Part shown: in pieces, positions 35,298-44,157 of the stretch
Position numbering within the stretch: the stretch's first letter is position 1
Layout: each line of letters opens with the position of its first letter
Assembly: GCA_947448725.1 (NCBI GenBank)
Contig: CANFOM010000013.1
Coordinates: forward strand, 1-64,000
DNA: 64,000 nt
DNA from: Bacteroidota bacterium
GTDB taxonomy: Bacteria; Bacteroidota; Bacteroidia; Chitinophagales; Chitinophagaceae
Reading direction: 5' to 3'
Made by a program: the position numbers and the translations under genes
The notes under the pieces: generated by a model
What the model saw: the letters and a program-made list of their open reading frames with translations, nothing else
Database searches by the model: none
What the model was told of the DNA's origin: nothing

Positions 35298-36200
35298 ATG
35301 CGTTTCATTGTTGCCCTCGTTTTTACTACCCTTTTATTCCATTCATGTAAAGAAAATGAACCCAAAAAGGCTTTAGAATCTACTTCGGAAGGGACTATTT
35401 CAATTACAGTGGAAGAGAGTTTCAAATCTTTTATAGATCAGGAATTAAAAGTATTTGCATCCAGTTATCCTAAAGCAAAAATTAATGTTCAATACAAATC
35501 TGAAATCGATTGCTTTAAAGATTTTGCAGAAGACAGTACTAGAATGATCTTTGTTACAAGAGGGCTGGACAAAAGAGAACAAGTGCATTATAAAGATCAA
35601 TTAGGCTATGCGCCTACTTTTGGTGTACTTGCCTACAATGCTATTGCAGTAGTGGTGCACCAAAATGCCAAGGACAGTATTTTTACTTTACAAGATTTGC
35701 GCGATCGACTTATTGGTAAAAATCCTCAACAGGTGGTTATGGATGGAAGTCACTTAACGGGGATTGTTAGATTTTTAAAAGATAGTTTGGTGAAAGCAGA
35801 TAAATTAGGAAAAAATGTAATGGCTGCGAATGGAAGTAAGGAAGTGATGGAGTATTTAAAAAACAATCCAAATGCCATTGGTTTTGTAGGAATGAATTGG
35901 ATTGGAGACCCCTATGATCCAAGTCAAGCATCCAACAGGCTACAACTAAAAATGGCTAAAGTGGAGTGTACTTTGTGTGCCGAAAAGGGACTCTTTGCAT
36001 CGCCTTCTCAAGCTACCATTAGCTTAGGTCAGTATTCTTTGTCTTTACCTATTTATTATATTTTAAAGGAAAATGCACCCGGTTTAGGATCCGGACTACT
36101 TAATTTCATGAGTTTAGAGCGAGGGCAGCTTATTTTTAGAAGGGCATTTTTAGTGCCGGCTAAAATGGGATTTCAGAAACGAAATGGGTTAATGAACTAG
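35298..36200 (+). CDS. PstS-like periplasmic binding lipoprotein
   Basis: A 300-residue lipoprotein with lipobox LLFHSC (Cys17). The mature domain is a type II periplasmic binding fold of the PstS/PBP-like group (LAYNAIAVVVHQNAKDSIFT, then NNPNAIGFVGMNWI). No phosphate-transport permease genes are in the window, so uptake of phosphate should not be assumed. In Bacteroidota such proteins are often encoded next to exbB/exbD/tonB and a TPR gene. Here a TPR gene follows 188 bases downstream, and exb/ton lie 17 kb away. Confidence 0.85.
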   Translation: MRFIVALVFTTLLFHSCKENEPKKALESTSEGTISITVEESFKSFIDQELKVFASSYPKAKINVQYKSEIDCFKDFAEDSTRMIFVTRGLDKREQVHYKDQLGYAPTFGVLAYNAIAVVVHQNAKDSIFTLQDLRDRLIGKNPQQVVMDGSHLTGIVRFLKDSLVKADKLGKNVMAANGSKEVMEYLKNNPNAIGFVGMNWIGDPYDPSQASNRLQLKMAKVECTLCAEKGLFASPSQATISLGQYSLSLPIYYILKENAPGLGSGLLNFMSLERGQLIFRRAFLVPAKMGFQKRNGLMN

Positions 36201-36293
36201 GGGCAGCTAAAAACTAACAGTTTAATGTTGATTTAATAAAAAATTAATGGGTTTATAGCGGAAAAATTAATATTTTTAGTCCTCTCAAATAAT

Positions 36294-36315
36294 CCTATTT
36301 TATTTGAAAAATAGG
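36294..36315. repeat. Inverted repeat in the gap before the TPR gene
   Basis: CCTATTTT (36294-36301) and AAAATAGG (36308-36315) pair perfectly over a 6-base loop, 73 bases before the TPR gene start. No T run follows the second arm, so it is not a standard terminator; it may stop the lipoprotein transcript weakly or be regulatory. Confidence 0.45.
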
Positions 36316-36361
36316 GGGTCTTAAAATAGACAATACCCCAAAGGAGCTGAAATGGGAAAAT

Positions 36362-36369
36362 TATTTTTG
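36362..36369 (+). promoter_or_regulatory. -7 element of the TPR gene
   Basis: TATTTTTG fits TAnnTTTG, 19 bases before the ATG at 36389. No TTG at -33. Confidence 0.5.
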
Positions 36370-36388
36370 TATCAATATAAATAAGCAA

Positions 36389-38140
36389 GTGATGAGAAAA
36401 TTGGTTTTAATGTTAATCGGAGTTGTATTTGTAGCTGCAGGATTGTTTGCTCAAACGCCAGTATCCCCTTTGGCAGAGGGCGTAAAATTATTGAATTACG
36501 AGAAAAATAAATCTGCGCTTACCTTCTTCAAAGAGGCATTGGATAAAAATCCTGCCGATGGGGAAACAATTTTTTGGTATGGTCAAGCATTGCTAGCACA
36601 AAATTATAATGGTATTCCAACGGCCGAATTTATTAAAAAGGCAAAAGAAGTATATCAAACTGCTCTTCAGGCCAAAGGCAATGATCCATGGTTATTAATA
36701 GGCATGTCTCATATTCAATCTTTAGAAGGAGCTGATAACAATGCAGTAAAGCAAAATTTGGAAGTGGCTATTACCACTACTTTAAATACAAAAGGAAAGT
36801 TTAAAGGAAAACCCAATCAAGATATCATTAATGCTATAGGGTATGTGTATGCCGAACTCCCTATCAACATTGGCGATCATCGTTATGCCATTGATAAATT
36901 AAAGGAAACTGTCACCGCCTATGATGTGGTGCTACCTAGTTTATATATCAATTTAGGAATCAATTATTTAAAATTAGGAGGAGAATACGGTGGGGATGCA
37001 GTAACCGCATTTCAAAATGCAATTAGCAAAGATCCAAAAAATGCCTACGCTTATTATAGAATTGGTAAAATTTATCAAACACAAAGCAATAAAGAATCTT
37101 TAGATGAAAATTATAAAAAAGCAATAGAAGCCGATCCAGGTGTTGCTCCTGTTTATTTTTCATTGTATACTTATTATGCCGATGTTAGTACGAGCATGGC
37201 GAAGTCCAATTTGGATTTATTCTTAACCTATGCCGATAAGGATCCAATTTTTGAATATTTTAGTGCAGATTATTTATATCGCTCTGGTCAGTTTGATCAG
37301 TCTTTAGCAAAAGCAAAAGCCATGGAGGCAGCGGGTAATTTAACCATATTCCCAACCCTCGCGGTATTATTGGCTAAAAACTATGACCATAATGGAGATT
37401 CTGTACTAGCCAAATCTTATATAGAACCCTATATCAATAATACATCTGCCGATAAACTTATCAATACAGATTATGAAGTGGCTATAAAAATATTATCTCG
37501 CTTTAGTGGTAATCAACCTGCTTTGGCTGCTATTTTAGACAAAGCTATTGCCGCGGATACTAGTAAGGTTAATAAATTAAAGTTTTATAAAATGGGTGCT
37601 GACATGTTTGAAAAAGCAACCCTGTATGCAGACGCTTTAAAATGGTATAACAATTTAATTACATTGAAGGGGTCAAAAGCGGAATTTGATTACTATAAAC
37701 TGGCTAGTTTAGCATTAAATGCTAAGAATGGCCCTGTGACTATGGAAGTAGCTAAGCAATACATTGCTGCATTCCCTGAAAAAGCACAAGGCTATAATTT
37801 TAATACCAAAGGGGCCGCCTTAATTGATACGGCCAATAACCAAGGTATTTTATTTGAAGCCGTTAATTTTCAAAACCAATTTTTATTAAAGGATAGCGTC
37901 AAAAACAAGCAAGCATTAGTCAATAATTATTACAGCTTAATTGGCTACTATAATGAAACAAAAGCCTATGACAATGCGGTTGTAATGTGTGATAAAGTAC
38001 TTGAAATGGTACCCAATGACCCTACTACTTTACAAGCCAAGGCTCAATTTGTGAAAAACGCCGAAATTTTGAAGAAAATGCAAGCGGGCAAGGGGGCAAA
38101 AGCAGCTGCTGCTGATACTACGGCGCCCAAGAAAAACTAG
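36389..38140 (+). CDS. Secreted tetratricopeptide repeat protein
   Basis: The 583-residue protein has a signal peptide (MRKLVLMLIGVVFVAAGLFA; the frame begins MMRKL). It is almost entirely TPR helices; clear units are around AITAFQNAISKDPKNAYAYYRI-type spacing (about 195-230) and DNAVVMCDKVLEMVPNDPTT (about 530-550). It ends in an Ala/Lys tail. TPR proteins scaffold other proteins. Being beside the PstS-like lipoprotein suggests a shared envelope role. A terminator follows at 38189-38218. Confidence 0.87.
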   Translation: MMRKLVLMLIGVVFVAAGLFAQTPVSPLAEGVKLLNYEKNKSALTFFKEALDKNPADGETIFWYGQALLAQNYNGIPTAEFIKKAKEVYQTALQAKGNDPWLLIGMSHIQSLEGADNNAVKQNLEVAITTTLNTKGKFKGKPNQDIINAIGYVYAELPINIGDHRYAIDKLKETVTAYDVVLPSLYINLGINYLKLGGEYGGDAVTAFQNAISKDPKNAYAYYRIGKIYQTQSNKESLDENYKKAIEADPGVAPVYFSLYTYYADVSTSMAKSNLDLFLTYADKDPIFEYFSADYLYRSGQFDQSLAKAKAMEAAGNLTIFPTLAVLLAKNYDHNGDSVLAKSYIEPYINNTSADKLINTDYEVAIKILSRFSGNQPALAAILDKAIAADTSKVNKLKFYKMGADMFEKATLYADALKWYNNLITLKGSKAEFDYYKLASLALNAKNGPVTMEVAKQYIAAFPEKAQGYNFNTKGAALIDTANNQGILFEAVNFQNQFLLKDSVKNKQALVNNYYSLIGYYNETKAYDNAVVMCDKVLEMVPNDPTTLQAKAQFVKNAEILKKMQAGKGAKAAAADTTAPKKN

Positions 38141-38188
38141 CTTTTCTAAGGCATTTCTTCCCAGTTAGAACTGTTCATAAATAATTAA

Positions 38189-38218
38189 AAAAAACTCCCT
38201 ATTTATAGGGAGTTTTTT
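38189..38218 (+). terminator. Strong terminator before the nuo operon
   Basis: AAAAAACTCCCTAT pairs perfectly with ATAGGGAGTTTTTT around TT. The A and T tracts make it usable in both directions. It insulates nuoA from the upstream TPR gene. Confidence 0.92.
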
Positions 38219-38220
38219 AC

Positions 38221-38259
38221 TTTAGGTGCCATCCTTTGCGTATTTTTGCGGCACCTAAA
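38221..38259. promoter_or_regulatory. Perfect inverted repeat around the nuo promoter
   Basis: TTTAGGTGCC (38221-38230) and GGCACCTAAA (38250-38259) are exact reverse complements with 19 bases between them. The -7 element TATTTTTG (38241-38248) lies inside. The centre-to-centre distance of 29 bases (nearly three turns) puts both arms on about the same DNA face, as for a dimeric regulator. It is a candidate operator of complex I expression. Confidence 0.55.
38241..38248 (+). promoter_or_regulatory. -7 element of the nuo operon
   Basis: TATTTTTG fits TAnnTTTG, 19 bases before the nuoA ATG at 38268. It is the only such element I noted at the head of the 13-kb nuo run. Confidence 0.55.
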
Positions 38260-38267
38260 CCAAACGT

Positions 38268-38669
38268 ATGAATTTGCTGCAGTTTTTGATTTCTGTCAAC
38301 GAAACAAACAGCGCTAATAATTACTTACCTATAGCCCTACAATTGCTATTTGCAGGTGGCTTTGTGTCACTGATGTTGTTAATTTCTAATTACTTAGGAC
38401 CCAAGCGAAAAACCAGCGATAAACTAGAAAATTTTGCCAGTGGAATTGAGACACATGGAGATGCCAGATCACCTATGGCCATTAAATATTTCTTAGTAGC
38501 AATTTTGTTTGTGTTATTTGATGTAGAGGTAATTTTCTTTTATCCTTATGCAGTGAATTTTAAAAGTTTAGGTTGGGCTGGTTTTTTTGAAGTGGTTTTA
38601 TTTGTTGCTTTTTTCTTGGTGGGTTTTATTTACATCATCAAAAAAGGAGCATTGCAGTGGGAAGATTAA
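38268..38669 (+). CDS. nuoA: NADH-quinone oxidoreductase subunit A
   Basis: NuoA is a 133-residue membrane subunit with three helices at the junction of the two arms of complex I. The family marks ISNYLGPKRKTSDKLENFASG and FDVEVIFFYPYAV are clear. It is the first gene of an uninterrupted nuoA-N run that codes for the proton-pumping NADH dehydrogenase. The gap to nuoB is 23 bases. Confidence 0.96.
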   Translation: MNLLQFLISVNETNSANNYLPIALQLLFAGGFVSLMLLISNYLGPKRKTSDKLENFASGIETHGDARSPMAIKYFLVAILFVLFDVEVIFFYPYAVNFKSLGWAGFFEVVLFVAFFLVGFIYIIKKGALQWED

Positions 38670-38692
38670 TTATAAAAAATTAAAGTAGCAAT

Positions 38693-39280
38693 ATGCGTCC
38701 TGTTCGTTTTAATTTAAATCCAAAAGAAGCTGAAATTTCAGATGCCATTTCTATGGGCAAGGCGCCCGATGGGGTTCCTGGTGATGGCTTTTTTGCAACA
38801 CAATTAAGCTCGGTCGTAGGACTTGCCAGAAAAAATTCTTTATGGCCTTTGCCATTTGCTACTTCTTGTTGTGGTATTGAATTTATGGCTACCATGGCAT
38901 CTCATTATGATTTATCAAGATTTGGTTCGGAGCGTGTTGGTTTTTCGCCACGCCAATGTGATTTATTAATGGTGATGGGAACCATTGCAAAAAAAATGGC
39001 ACCCGTTTTAAGACAAGTGTATTTACAAATGGCTGAACCACGCTGGGTAATTGCAGTGGGTGCTTGCGCATCAAGTGGCGGCATATTTGATACGTATAGT
39101 GTATTGCAAGGCATTGATCAAGTAATACCTGTGGATGTATATGTACCTGGTTGTCCTCCTCGTCCAGAAGCCATCATTGATGGTTTTATGAAAATTCAAG
39201 ACTTAGTGGGACAAGAAAGTATTCGTAGACGTAATAGCGATCAATACAAAGATTTACTAAATAGCTACGGCATCCAATAA
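38693..39280 (+). CDS. nuoB: NADH-quinone oxidoreductase subunit B
   Basis: NuoB carries the last iron-sulfur cluster, N2, that passes electrons to quinone. The 195-residue protein has the ligands Cys59 and Cys60 (TSCCGIEF), Cys125 (GACASSGG) and Cys154 (PGCPPRPEA), a complete set. The N-terminal 40 residues are a Bacteroidota-type extension. It sits on the connection between NuoD and NuoH. Confidence 0.97.
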   Translation: MRPVRFNLNPKEAEISDAISMGKAPDGVPGDGFFATQLSSVVGLARKNSLWPLPFATSCCGIEFMATMASHYDLSRFGSERVGFSPRQCDLLMVMGTIAKKMAPVLRQVYLQMAEPRWVIAVGACASSGGIFDTYSVLQGIDQVIPVDVYVPGCPPRPEAIIDGFMKIQDLVGQESIRRRNSDQYKDLLNSYGIQ

Positions 39281-39307
39281 AAATTGAATAAAATTTTCTG
39301 AAGCAAC

Positions 39308-39814
39308 ATGGCATTAACCAACGAGACGATACAAAATAAATTAATAGAAAAATTTGGTGATCAAGTTTTAAATTTTTCGACTGCGTCTGGTATTTTATCT
39401 TTCGAATCTCCTAAAGAATTGAATTTAAAAGTGCTTCAGTATTTATATGAAGAACCCATTTTAGGCTTCACTTTCTTAACGGATTTATGTGGGGTTAATT
39501 ATCCGGATAATACAGGGGCAGAATTAGTAGTAGTATATCATTTGCATAATTTTTCAGAAAACATTCGTTTGCGTTTTTCGGTAAGCACTCCAATCGATGA
39601 AACTGCTGTATTTACTGCTAGTAAATTATTTGAAAGTGCCAATTGGATGGAGCGTGAAACCTATGATTTTTTTGGAATTAATTTTATAGGGCATCCGAAT
39701 CTGAAACGTATTTTGAATGTGGACGAAATGGATTATTTCCCATTAAGGAAACAATATCCATTAGAAGATCAAACGAGAATAGACAAGGATGATGAAATGT
39801 TTGGAAGAGGATAA
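39308..39814 (+). CDS. nuoC: NADH-quinone oxidoreductase subunit C
   Basis: NuoC is a peripheral-arm subunit (30-kDa type) of 168 residues. The family motif WMERETYDFFGINFIGHPNL (about 117-136) is followed by RKQYPLEDQTRID. It is separate from NuoD, unlike the fused nuoCD of enterobacteria. It lies 27 bases after nuoB. Confidence 0.95.
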   Translation: MALTNETIQNKLIEKFGDQVLNFSTASGILSFESPKELNLKVLQYLYEEPILGFTFLTDLCGVNYPDNTGAELVVVYHLHNFSENIRLRFSVSTPIDETAVFTASKLFESANWMERETYDFFGINFIGHPNLKRILNVDEMDYFPLRKQYPLEDQTRIDKDDEMFGRG

Positions 39815-39845
39815 ATAAAAAATAAAAAAGAAGGCGTAATTAATA

Positions 39846-41072
39846 ATGGAACATCAAAGTCATATCACTTTACCTAAAGGGTCAATCGAAAAAACAACGA
39901 CCACTTTAAATATTGGGCCCACCCATCCTGCCACGCATGGGGTGTTTCAAAATATTATGGAAGTGGATGGAGAGCGCGTGGTATCGACTGAGCAAACGGT
40001 GGGCTATATTCACCGCGCTTTTGAAAAGTTAGCAGAGCGACGCCCATTGTATCAAATAACACCAATTACCGATCGCTTGAATTATTGCAGCAGTCCAATT
40101 AACAATATGGGTTGGCATATTACTTGCGAACGTTTTTTAAATTTAACACTCCCTAAGCGTGTAGATTATTTACGCGTGATTATTATGGAGTTGGCGCGTA
40201 TATCAGATCATTTAATTTGTAATTCAATTGTAGGGGTGGATACAGGAGCGTATACTGGTTTTTTATACGTGATGCAATACCGCGAATTAATCTATGAAAT
40301 ATATGAAGAAGTATGTGGGTCCCGTCTTACTACTAATATTGGCCGCATTGGTGGCTTTGAAAGGAATTTTACAAATACAGCATTTACGAAACTCGAGAAA
40401 TTCTTAAACGAGTATCCTAAAGTGTTGCGTGAGTTTGAAAATTTATTTGCACGCAATCGAATTTTTATGGATCGTACACAGGGCACAGGAGGCATTAGTG
40501 CAGAACGTGCATTGAACTATGGTTTCACTGGCCCTAATTTAAGAGCAACGGGAGTAGACTATGATGTGCGTGTGCAACAACCTTATAGTAGCTATCAAGA
40601 TTTTGATTTTAAAGTACCTGTTGGTACTACCGGAGATAATTACGATCGCTTTTTAGTGCGCAATGCAGAAATGTATGAGAGCATTTCTATCATCAAACAG
40701 GCGTATCAAAAAATACAAAACTTTAAAGGGGCAGAAGCAGAAGTATACCATGCCGATGTACCCGAATATTATTTGCCCAAGAAGGAAGATGTATATACAA
40801 AGATGGAAGCACTTATTTGGCATTTCAAAATTATCATGGGAGAAATAGATTTACCAAAGGGACAAATTTATAGTGCAGTGGAAGGTGGCAATGGGGAATT
40901 AGGTTTTTATTTAATCAGCGATGGTGGACGTACACCATTTAGATTGCATTTTAGAAGACCTTGTTTTATTTACTACCAAGCATTTGAAGAATTAATTAAA
41001 GGGGGTATGTTGAGTGATGCAGTGGTAACGATGAGTAGTTTGAATTTAATAGCAGGAGAGTTGGATGCGTAG
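39846..41072 (+). CDS. nuoD: NADH-quinone oxidoreductase subunit D
   Basis: NuoD is the 49-kDa subunit that forms the quinone site with NuoB. The 408 residues are complete. Motifs are NIGPTHPATHGVFQNIMEVD near the start, GYIHRAFEKLAERR, and the C-terminal FRLHFRRPCFIYYQAF. It ends at a stop spanned by a small direct repeat (GATGCGTAG, 41064-41072 and 41080-41088). Confidence 0.97.
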   Translation: MEHQSHITLPKGSIEKTTTTLNIGPTHPATHGVFQNIMEVDGERVVSTEQTVGYIHRAFEKLAERRPLYQITPITDRLNYCSSPINNMGWHITCERFLNLTLPKRVDYLRVIIMELARISDHLICNSIVGVDTGAYTGFLYVMQYRELIYEIYEEVCGSRLTTNIGRIGGFERNFTNTAFTKLEKFLNEYPKVLREFENLFARNRIFMDRTQGTGGISAERALNYGFTGPNLRATGVDYDVRVQQPYSSYQDFDFKVPVGTTGDNYDRFLVRNAEMYESISIIKQAYQKIQNFKGAEAEVYHADVPEYYLPKKEDVYTKMEALIWHFKIIMGEIDLPKGQIYSAVEGGNGELGFYLISDGGRTPFRLHFRRPCFIYYQAFEELIKGGMLSDAVVTMSSLNLIAGELDA

Positions 41073-41139
41073 CTTTTGCGATGCGTAGGAATTGAAAGTA
41101 GTGGAAGAAAAATAATTATAGAGAAAATGAAATTTGTAT

Positions 41140-41643
41140 ATGAGTCTTCAATTTAATAACGAACAAATGACCGAGTTTAAACGCTTGGTAGTTCGCTATC
41201 CAGAAGGGAAACAAAAAAGTGCATTGCTACCGGTGTTGCATTTAGCGCAGGATAGTTTTGGAGGTTGGTTGCCAACAGAAGCGATGGATTATGTGGCAGG
41301 CTTATTAAGCATCGAACCCATTGAAGTTTATGAAGTGGCTACTTTTTATAGCATGTACAATTTAAAGCCAGTAGGTAAATTTGTTTTTGAAGTATGTCAA
41401 ACGGGCCCTTGTATGATTAGTGGTTCGGATAATATCATCGCTTACATTCAAAATCAATTAGGTATTCAACCAGGCGAAACGACCAAGGATGGAGTATTTA
41501 CTTTGAAATTGGTAGAGTGTTTGGGGGCTTGTGGTTATGCGCCGATGATGCAAGTAGGAAAAATTTACAGGGAACATTTAACCAAGGAAAAAGTGGATGC
41601 GATTATTGAAGAATATAGAATGCAAGTAGTAGCACAAAATTAG
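41140..41643 (+). CDS. nuoE: NADH-quinone oxidoreductase subunit E
   Basis: NuoE is the 24-kDa subunit with one [2Fe-2S] cluster (N1a), part of the NADH-oxidising module with NuoF and NuoG. From ATG 41140 it has 167 residues. The ligands are Cys86 and Cys91 (CQTGPC) and Cys127 and Cys131 (CLGAC). A TTG two codons upstream is possible but less likely. The 67-base gap after nuoD is the longest inside the operon. Confidence 0.95.
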   Translation: MSLQFNNEQMTEFKRLVVRYPEGKQKSALLPVLHLAQDSFGGWLPTEAMDYVAGLLSIEPIEVYEVATFYSMYNLKPVGKFVFEVCQTGPCMISGSDNIIAYIQNQLGIQPGETTKDGVFTLKLVECLGACGYAPMMQVGKIYREHLTKEKVDAIIEEYRMQVVAQN

Positions 41644-41656
41644 AAATGTAGCAACA

Positions 41657-43009
41657 ATGGGTGTAAAATTATTATTAGAAAAAGCCAACGTGCCAGGGAT
41701 TCGTACTTACGATGTATACCGTCGTGAGGGGGGCTACGTGACAGCCGAAAAAGCGTTGAAGGAAATGACAATAGAGGCTATTGTAGAAGAAGTTAAAAAA
41801 AGTGGACTAAGAGGAAGAGGCGGTGCAGGTTTTCCTGCAGGAATGAAATGGAGTTTTATTGCAAAACCAGAAGGTGTGCCACGTCACTTGGTATGTAATG
41901 CAGACGAAAGCGAACCGGGTACTTTTAAGGATCGTTATTTAATGGAATTCTTACCCCATTTATTAATAGAAGGATTACTTATTTCTTCTTTTGCTTTAGG
42001 ATCCAATGATACCTATATCTATATCAGAGGAGAATACGCATGGGTAGCAACTATTCTGGAAGAAGCCATTGAAGAAGCTACTAAGAATGGATTTTTGGGG
42101 AATAATATTTTAGGTACTGGTTTTGATTGTAGAATACATGTACATCGTGGTGCAGGTGCCTATATCTGTGGGGAAGAAACAGCATTGATAGAATCTTTAG
42201 AAGGTAAAAGAGGTAATCCGCGTATCAAGCCTCCCTTCCCAGCCATTCAAGGAGTATGGATGCGTCCAACAGTAGTGAACAATGTAGAAACTTTAGCAGC
42301 CATTGTTCCTATTATCAAAATGGGTGGCGAAGAGTATGCAAAAATTGGAATTGGTCGTTCTACTGGAACTAAATTAATTTCTGCTTGTGGCAATATTAAT
42401 AAGCCAGGGGTGTATGAAATTGATATGACCATTTCAGTGGAAGATTTTATTTACAGTGATGAATATTGTGGCGGCATTGCCAATGGAAAAAAATTAAAAG
42501 CTTGTATCCCAGGAGGATCTTCGGTTCCAATCTTACCTGCCAACTTATTATTAAAAACAGCCAAAGGAGAAACACGTTATATGAACTATGAAAGTTTAAG
42601 TGATGGTGGTTTTGCTACTGGCTCCATGATGGGTTCGGGTGGATTTATTGTTTTAGACGAAGATCAATGTATTGTAAAAAATACTTTAACCTTAGCGCGT
42701 TTTTACAGACACGAAAGTTGTGGACAATGCTCACCTTGCAGAGAGGGAACAGGGTGGATGGAAAAAATAATACAAAAAATAGAATTAGGAAAAGGAGAAA
42801 TAAGTGATATCGATTTGTTATGGGACATTCAAAGAAAAATCGAGGGCAATACCATTTGTCCTTTAGGAGATGCAGCAGCTTGGCCGGTAGCGGCAGCGAT
42901 TAGACATTTCCGTGACGAATTTGAATGGCATATTAACAATAGAGAATTATCACAAACAAGTAATTTTGGTTTACAACACTATGCAGACCCTATCCATGTG
43001 CCTGCATAA
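41657..43009 (+). CDS. nuoF: NADH-quinone oxidoreductase subunit F
   Basis: NuoF binds NADH and FMN and holds a [4Fe-4S] cluster (N3). The 450 residues include GLRGRGGAGFPAGMKWSF (about 50-67), the FMN/NADH regions NADESEPGTFKD and GAGAYICGEETALIESLEG, and the cluster motif ESCGQCSPCREGTGW. All expected landmarks are present. nuoG follows 14 bases later (ATG 43024). Confidence 0.97.
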   Translation: MGVKLLLEKANVPGIRTYDVYRREGGYVTAEKALKEMTIEAIVEEVKKSGLRGRGGAGFPAGMKWSFIAKPEGVPRHLVCNADESEPGTFKDRYLMEFLPHLLIEGLLISSFALGSNDTYIYIRGEYAWVATILEEAIEEATKNGFLGNNILGTGFDCRIHVHRGAGAYICGEETALIESLEGKRGNPRIKPPFPAIQGVWMRPTVVNNVETLAAIVPIIKMGGEEYAKIGIGRSTGTKLISACGNINKPGVYEIDMTISVEDFIYSDEYCGGIANGKKLKACIPGGSSVPILPANLLLKTAKGETRYMNYESLSDGGFATGSMMGSGGFIVLDEDQCIVKNTLTLARFYRHESCGQCSPCREGTGWMEKIIQKIELGKGEISDIDLLWDIQRKIEGNTICPLGDAAAWPVAAAIRHFRDEFEWHINNRELSQTSNFGLQHYADPIHVPA

Positions 43010-43023
43010 CATTGCGTAAAACT

Positions 43024-44154
43024 ATGAGTGAACAAACATTATTGAAAGTAACAGTAGACAATATCACCATTGAAGTGCCAGCGGGCACTACGGTATTGCA
43101 AGCAGCGCGACAAATTGGAGGCGCTGTGGCACCGCCAGCGATGTGTTATTATAGCAAGCTGCAAGGTAGTGGAGGAAAGTGTCGTACTTGCTTAGTTGAA
43201 GTTTCAAAAGGTTCTGAAAAAGATCCTCGCCCAATGCCAAAGCTAGTGGCTTCTTGTAGAACGACGGTGATGGATGGTATGGAAGTGAAAAATATTACCA
43301 GTGAAAAAGTAATTGATGCAAGAGCAGGCGTTGTTGAATTTTTATTATTAAATCATCCTTTGGATTGTCCAATATGTGATCAAGCCGGCGAGTGTCATTT
43401 ACAAGATTTAAGTTTTGAACATGGCAAGTCAAGCACACGCTATGAATTTCAAAGACGCACGTTTAAAAAACATGATATAGGAAAGCATATTCAATTGCAT
43501 ATGACAAGATGCATATTGTGTTATCGTTGTGTATTTGTTGCCGATCAATTAACGAATAAAAGAGCGCATGGTATTTTAGATAGAGGAGATCATGCAGAAA
43601 TTGCAACACATATTGAAAAAAGCTTGGACAATGAATTCATAGGCAATGTAATTGATGTATGTCCAGTGGGCGCTTTAACCGATAAAACATTTCGTTTTAA
43701 AAATAGAGTTTGGTTCTTAAAACCTATGGATGCACATCGCAATTGTCCTACTTGTTCGGGTCGAGTTACTTTATGGAATAGAGGAGACGAAGTATTTAGA
43801 GTTACCGCACGCAAAGATGAGTGGGGAGAGATTGAAGATACACCAGAGGGTAAACCAGGTTGGATTTGTAATACCTGTCGATTCGATAAAAAGCATGCAG
43901 CTGATTGGATAATACAAGGGCCCCGTGAAATAAGCAGACATTCTGTAATTGCACAAGGGCATTATGCTGGAAATATTGGAACCACGCTTCCGACAGAAAT
44001 ATTTAATGCAGTGAATGAAGGAAGATCGCCTCATTTATTAATGGACATACATAATGAAAGCGAAGTAAACTTGCCGTCTGTTCATTTAAGTGAAATAGAA
44101 GGCCCTTCCCACGGAACAACTTTTAACAATAATATTAATAAGCCTAATAAATAA
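43024..44154 (+). CDS. nuoG: NADH-quinone oxidoreductase subunit G, short form
   Basis: The 376-residue NuoG keeps the iron-sulfur part: [2Fe-2S] Cys41, Cys53, Cys56 and Cys78; the His-Cys motif His111, Cys115, Cys118 and Cys124; a CILCYRC cluster from Cys163; and CPVGAL. A Cys-rich Mo4Fe4S-like segment (CPTCSGRVTLWNRGD) follows. The large molybdopterin-like domain of typical 700-900 residue NuoG is missing. Such short NuoG proteins occur in Bacteroidota (from memory). I use the ATG at 43024 rather than an upstream TTG. Confidence 0.94.
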   Translation: MSEQTLLKVTVDNITIEVPAGTTVLQAARQIGGAVAPPAMCYYSKLQGSGGKCRTCLVEVSKGSEKDPRPMPKLVASCRTTVMDGMEVKNITSEKVIDARAGVVEFLLLNHPLDCPICDQAGECHLQDLSFEHGKSSTRYEFQRRTFKKHDIGKHIQLHMTRCILCYRCVFVADQLTNKRAHGILDRGDHAEIATHIEKSLDNEFIGNVIDVCPVGALTDKTFRFKNRVWFLKPMDAHRNCPTCSGRVTLWNRGDEVFRVTARKDEWGEIEDTPEGKPGWICNTCRFDKKHAADWIIQGPREISRHSVIAQGHYAGNIGTTLPTEIFNAVNEGRSPHLLMDIHNESEVNLPSVHLSEIEGPSHGTTFNNNINKPNK

Positions 44155-44157
44155 AGT

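Noticed and set aside
41064..41088. GATGCGTAG direct repeat across the nuoD stop codon
   Set aside because: It is only nine bases and spaced by 16, consistent with a small slippage duplication; it does not change the NuoD family ending.
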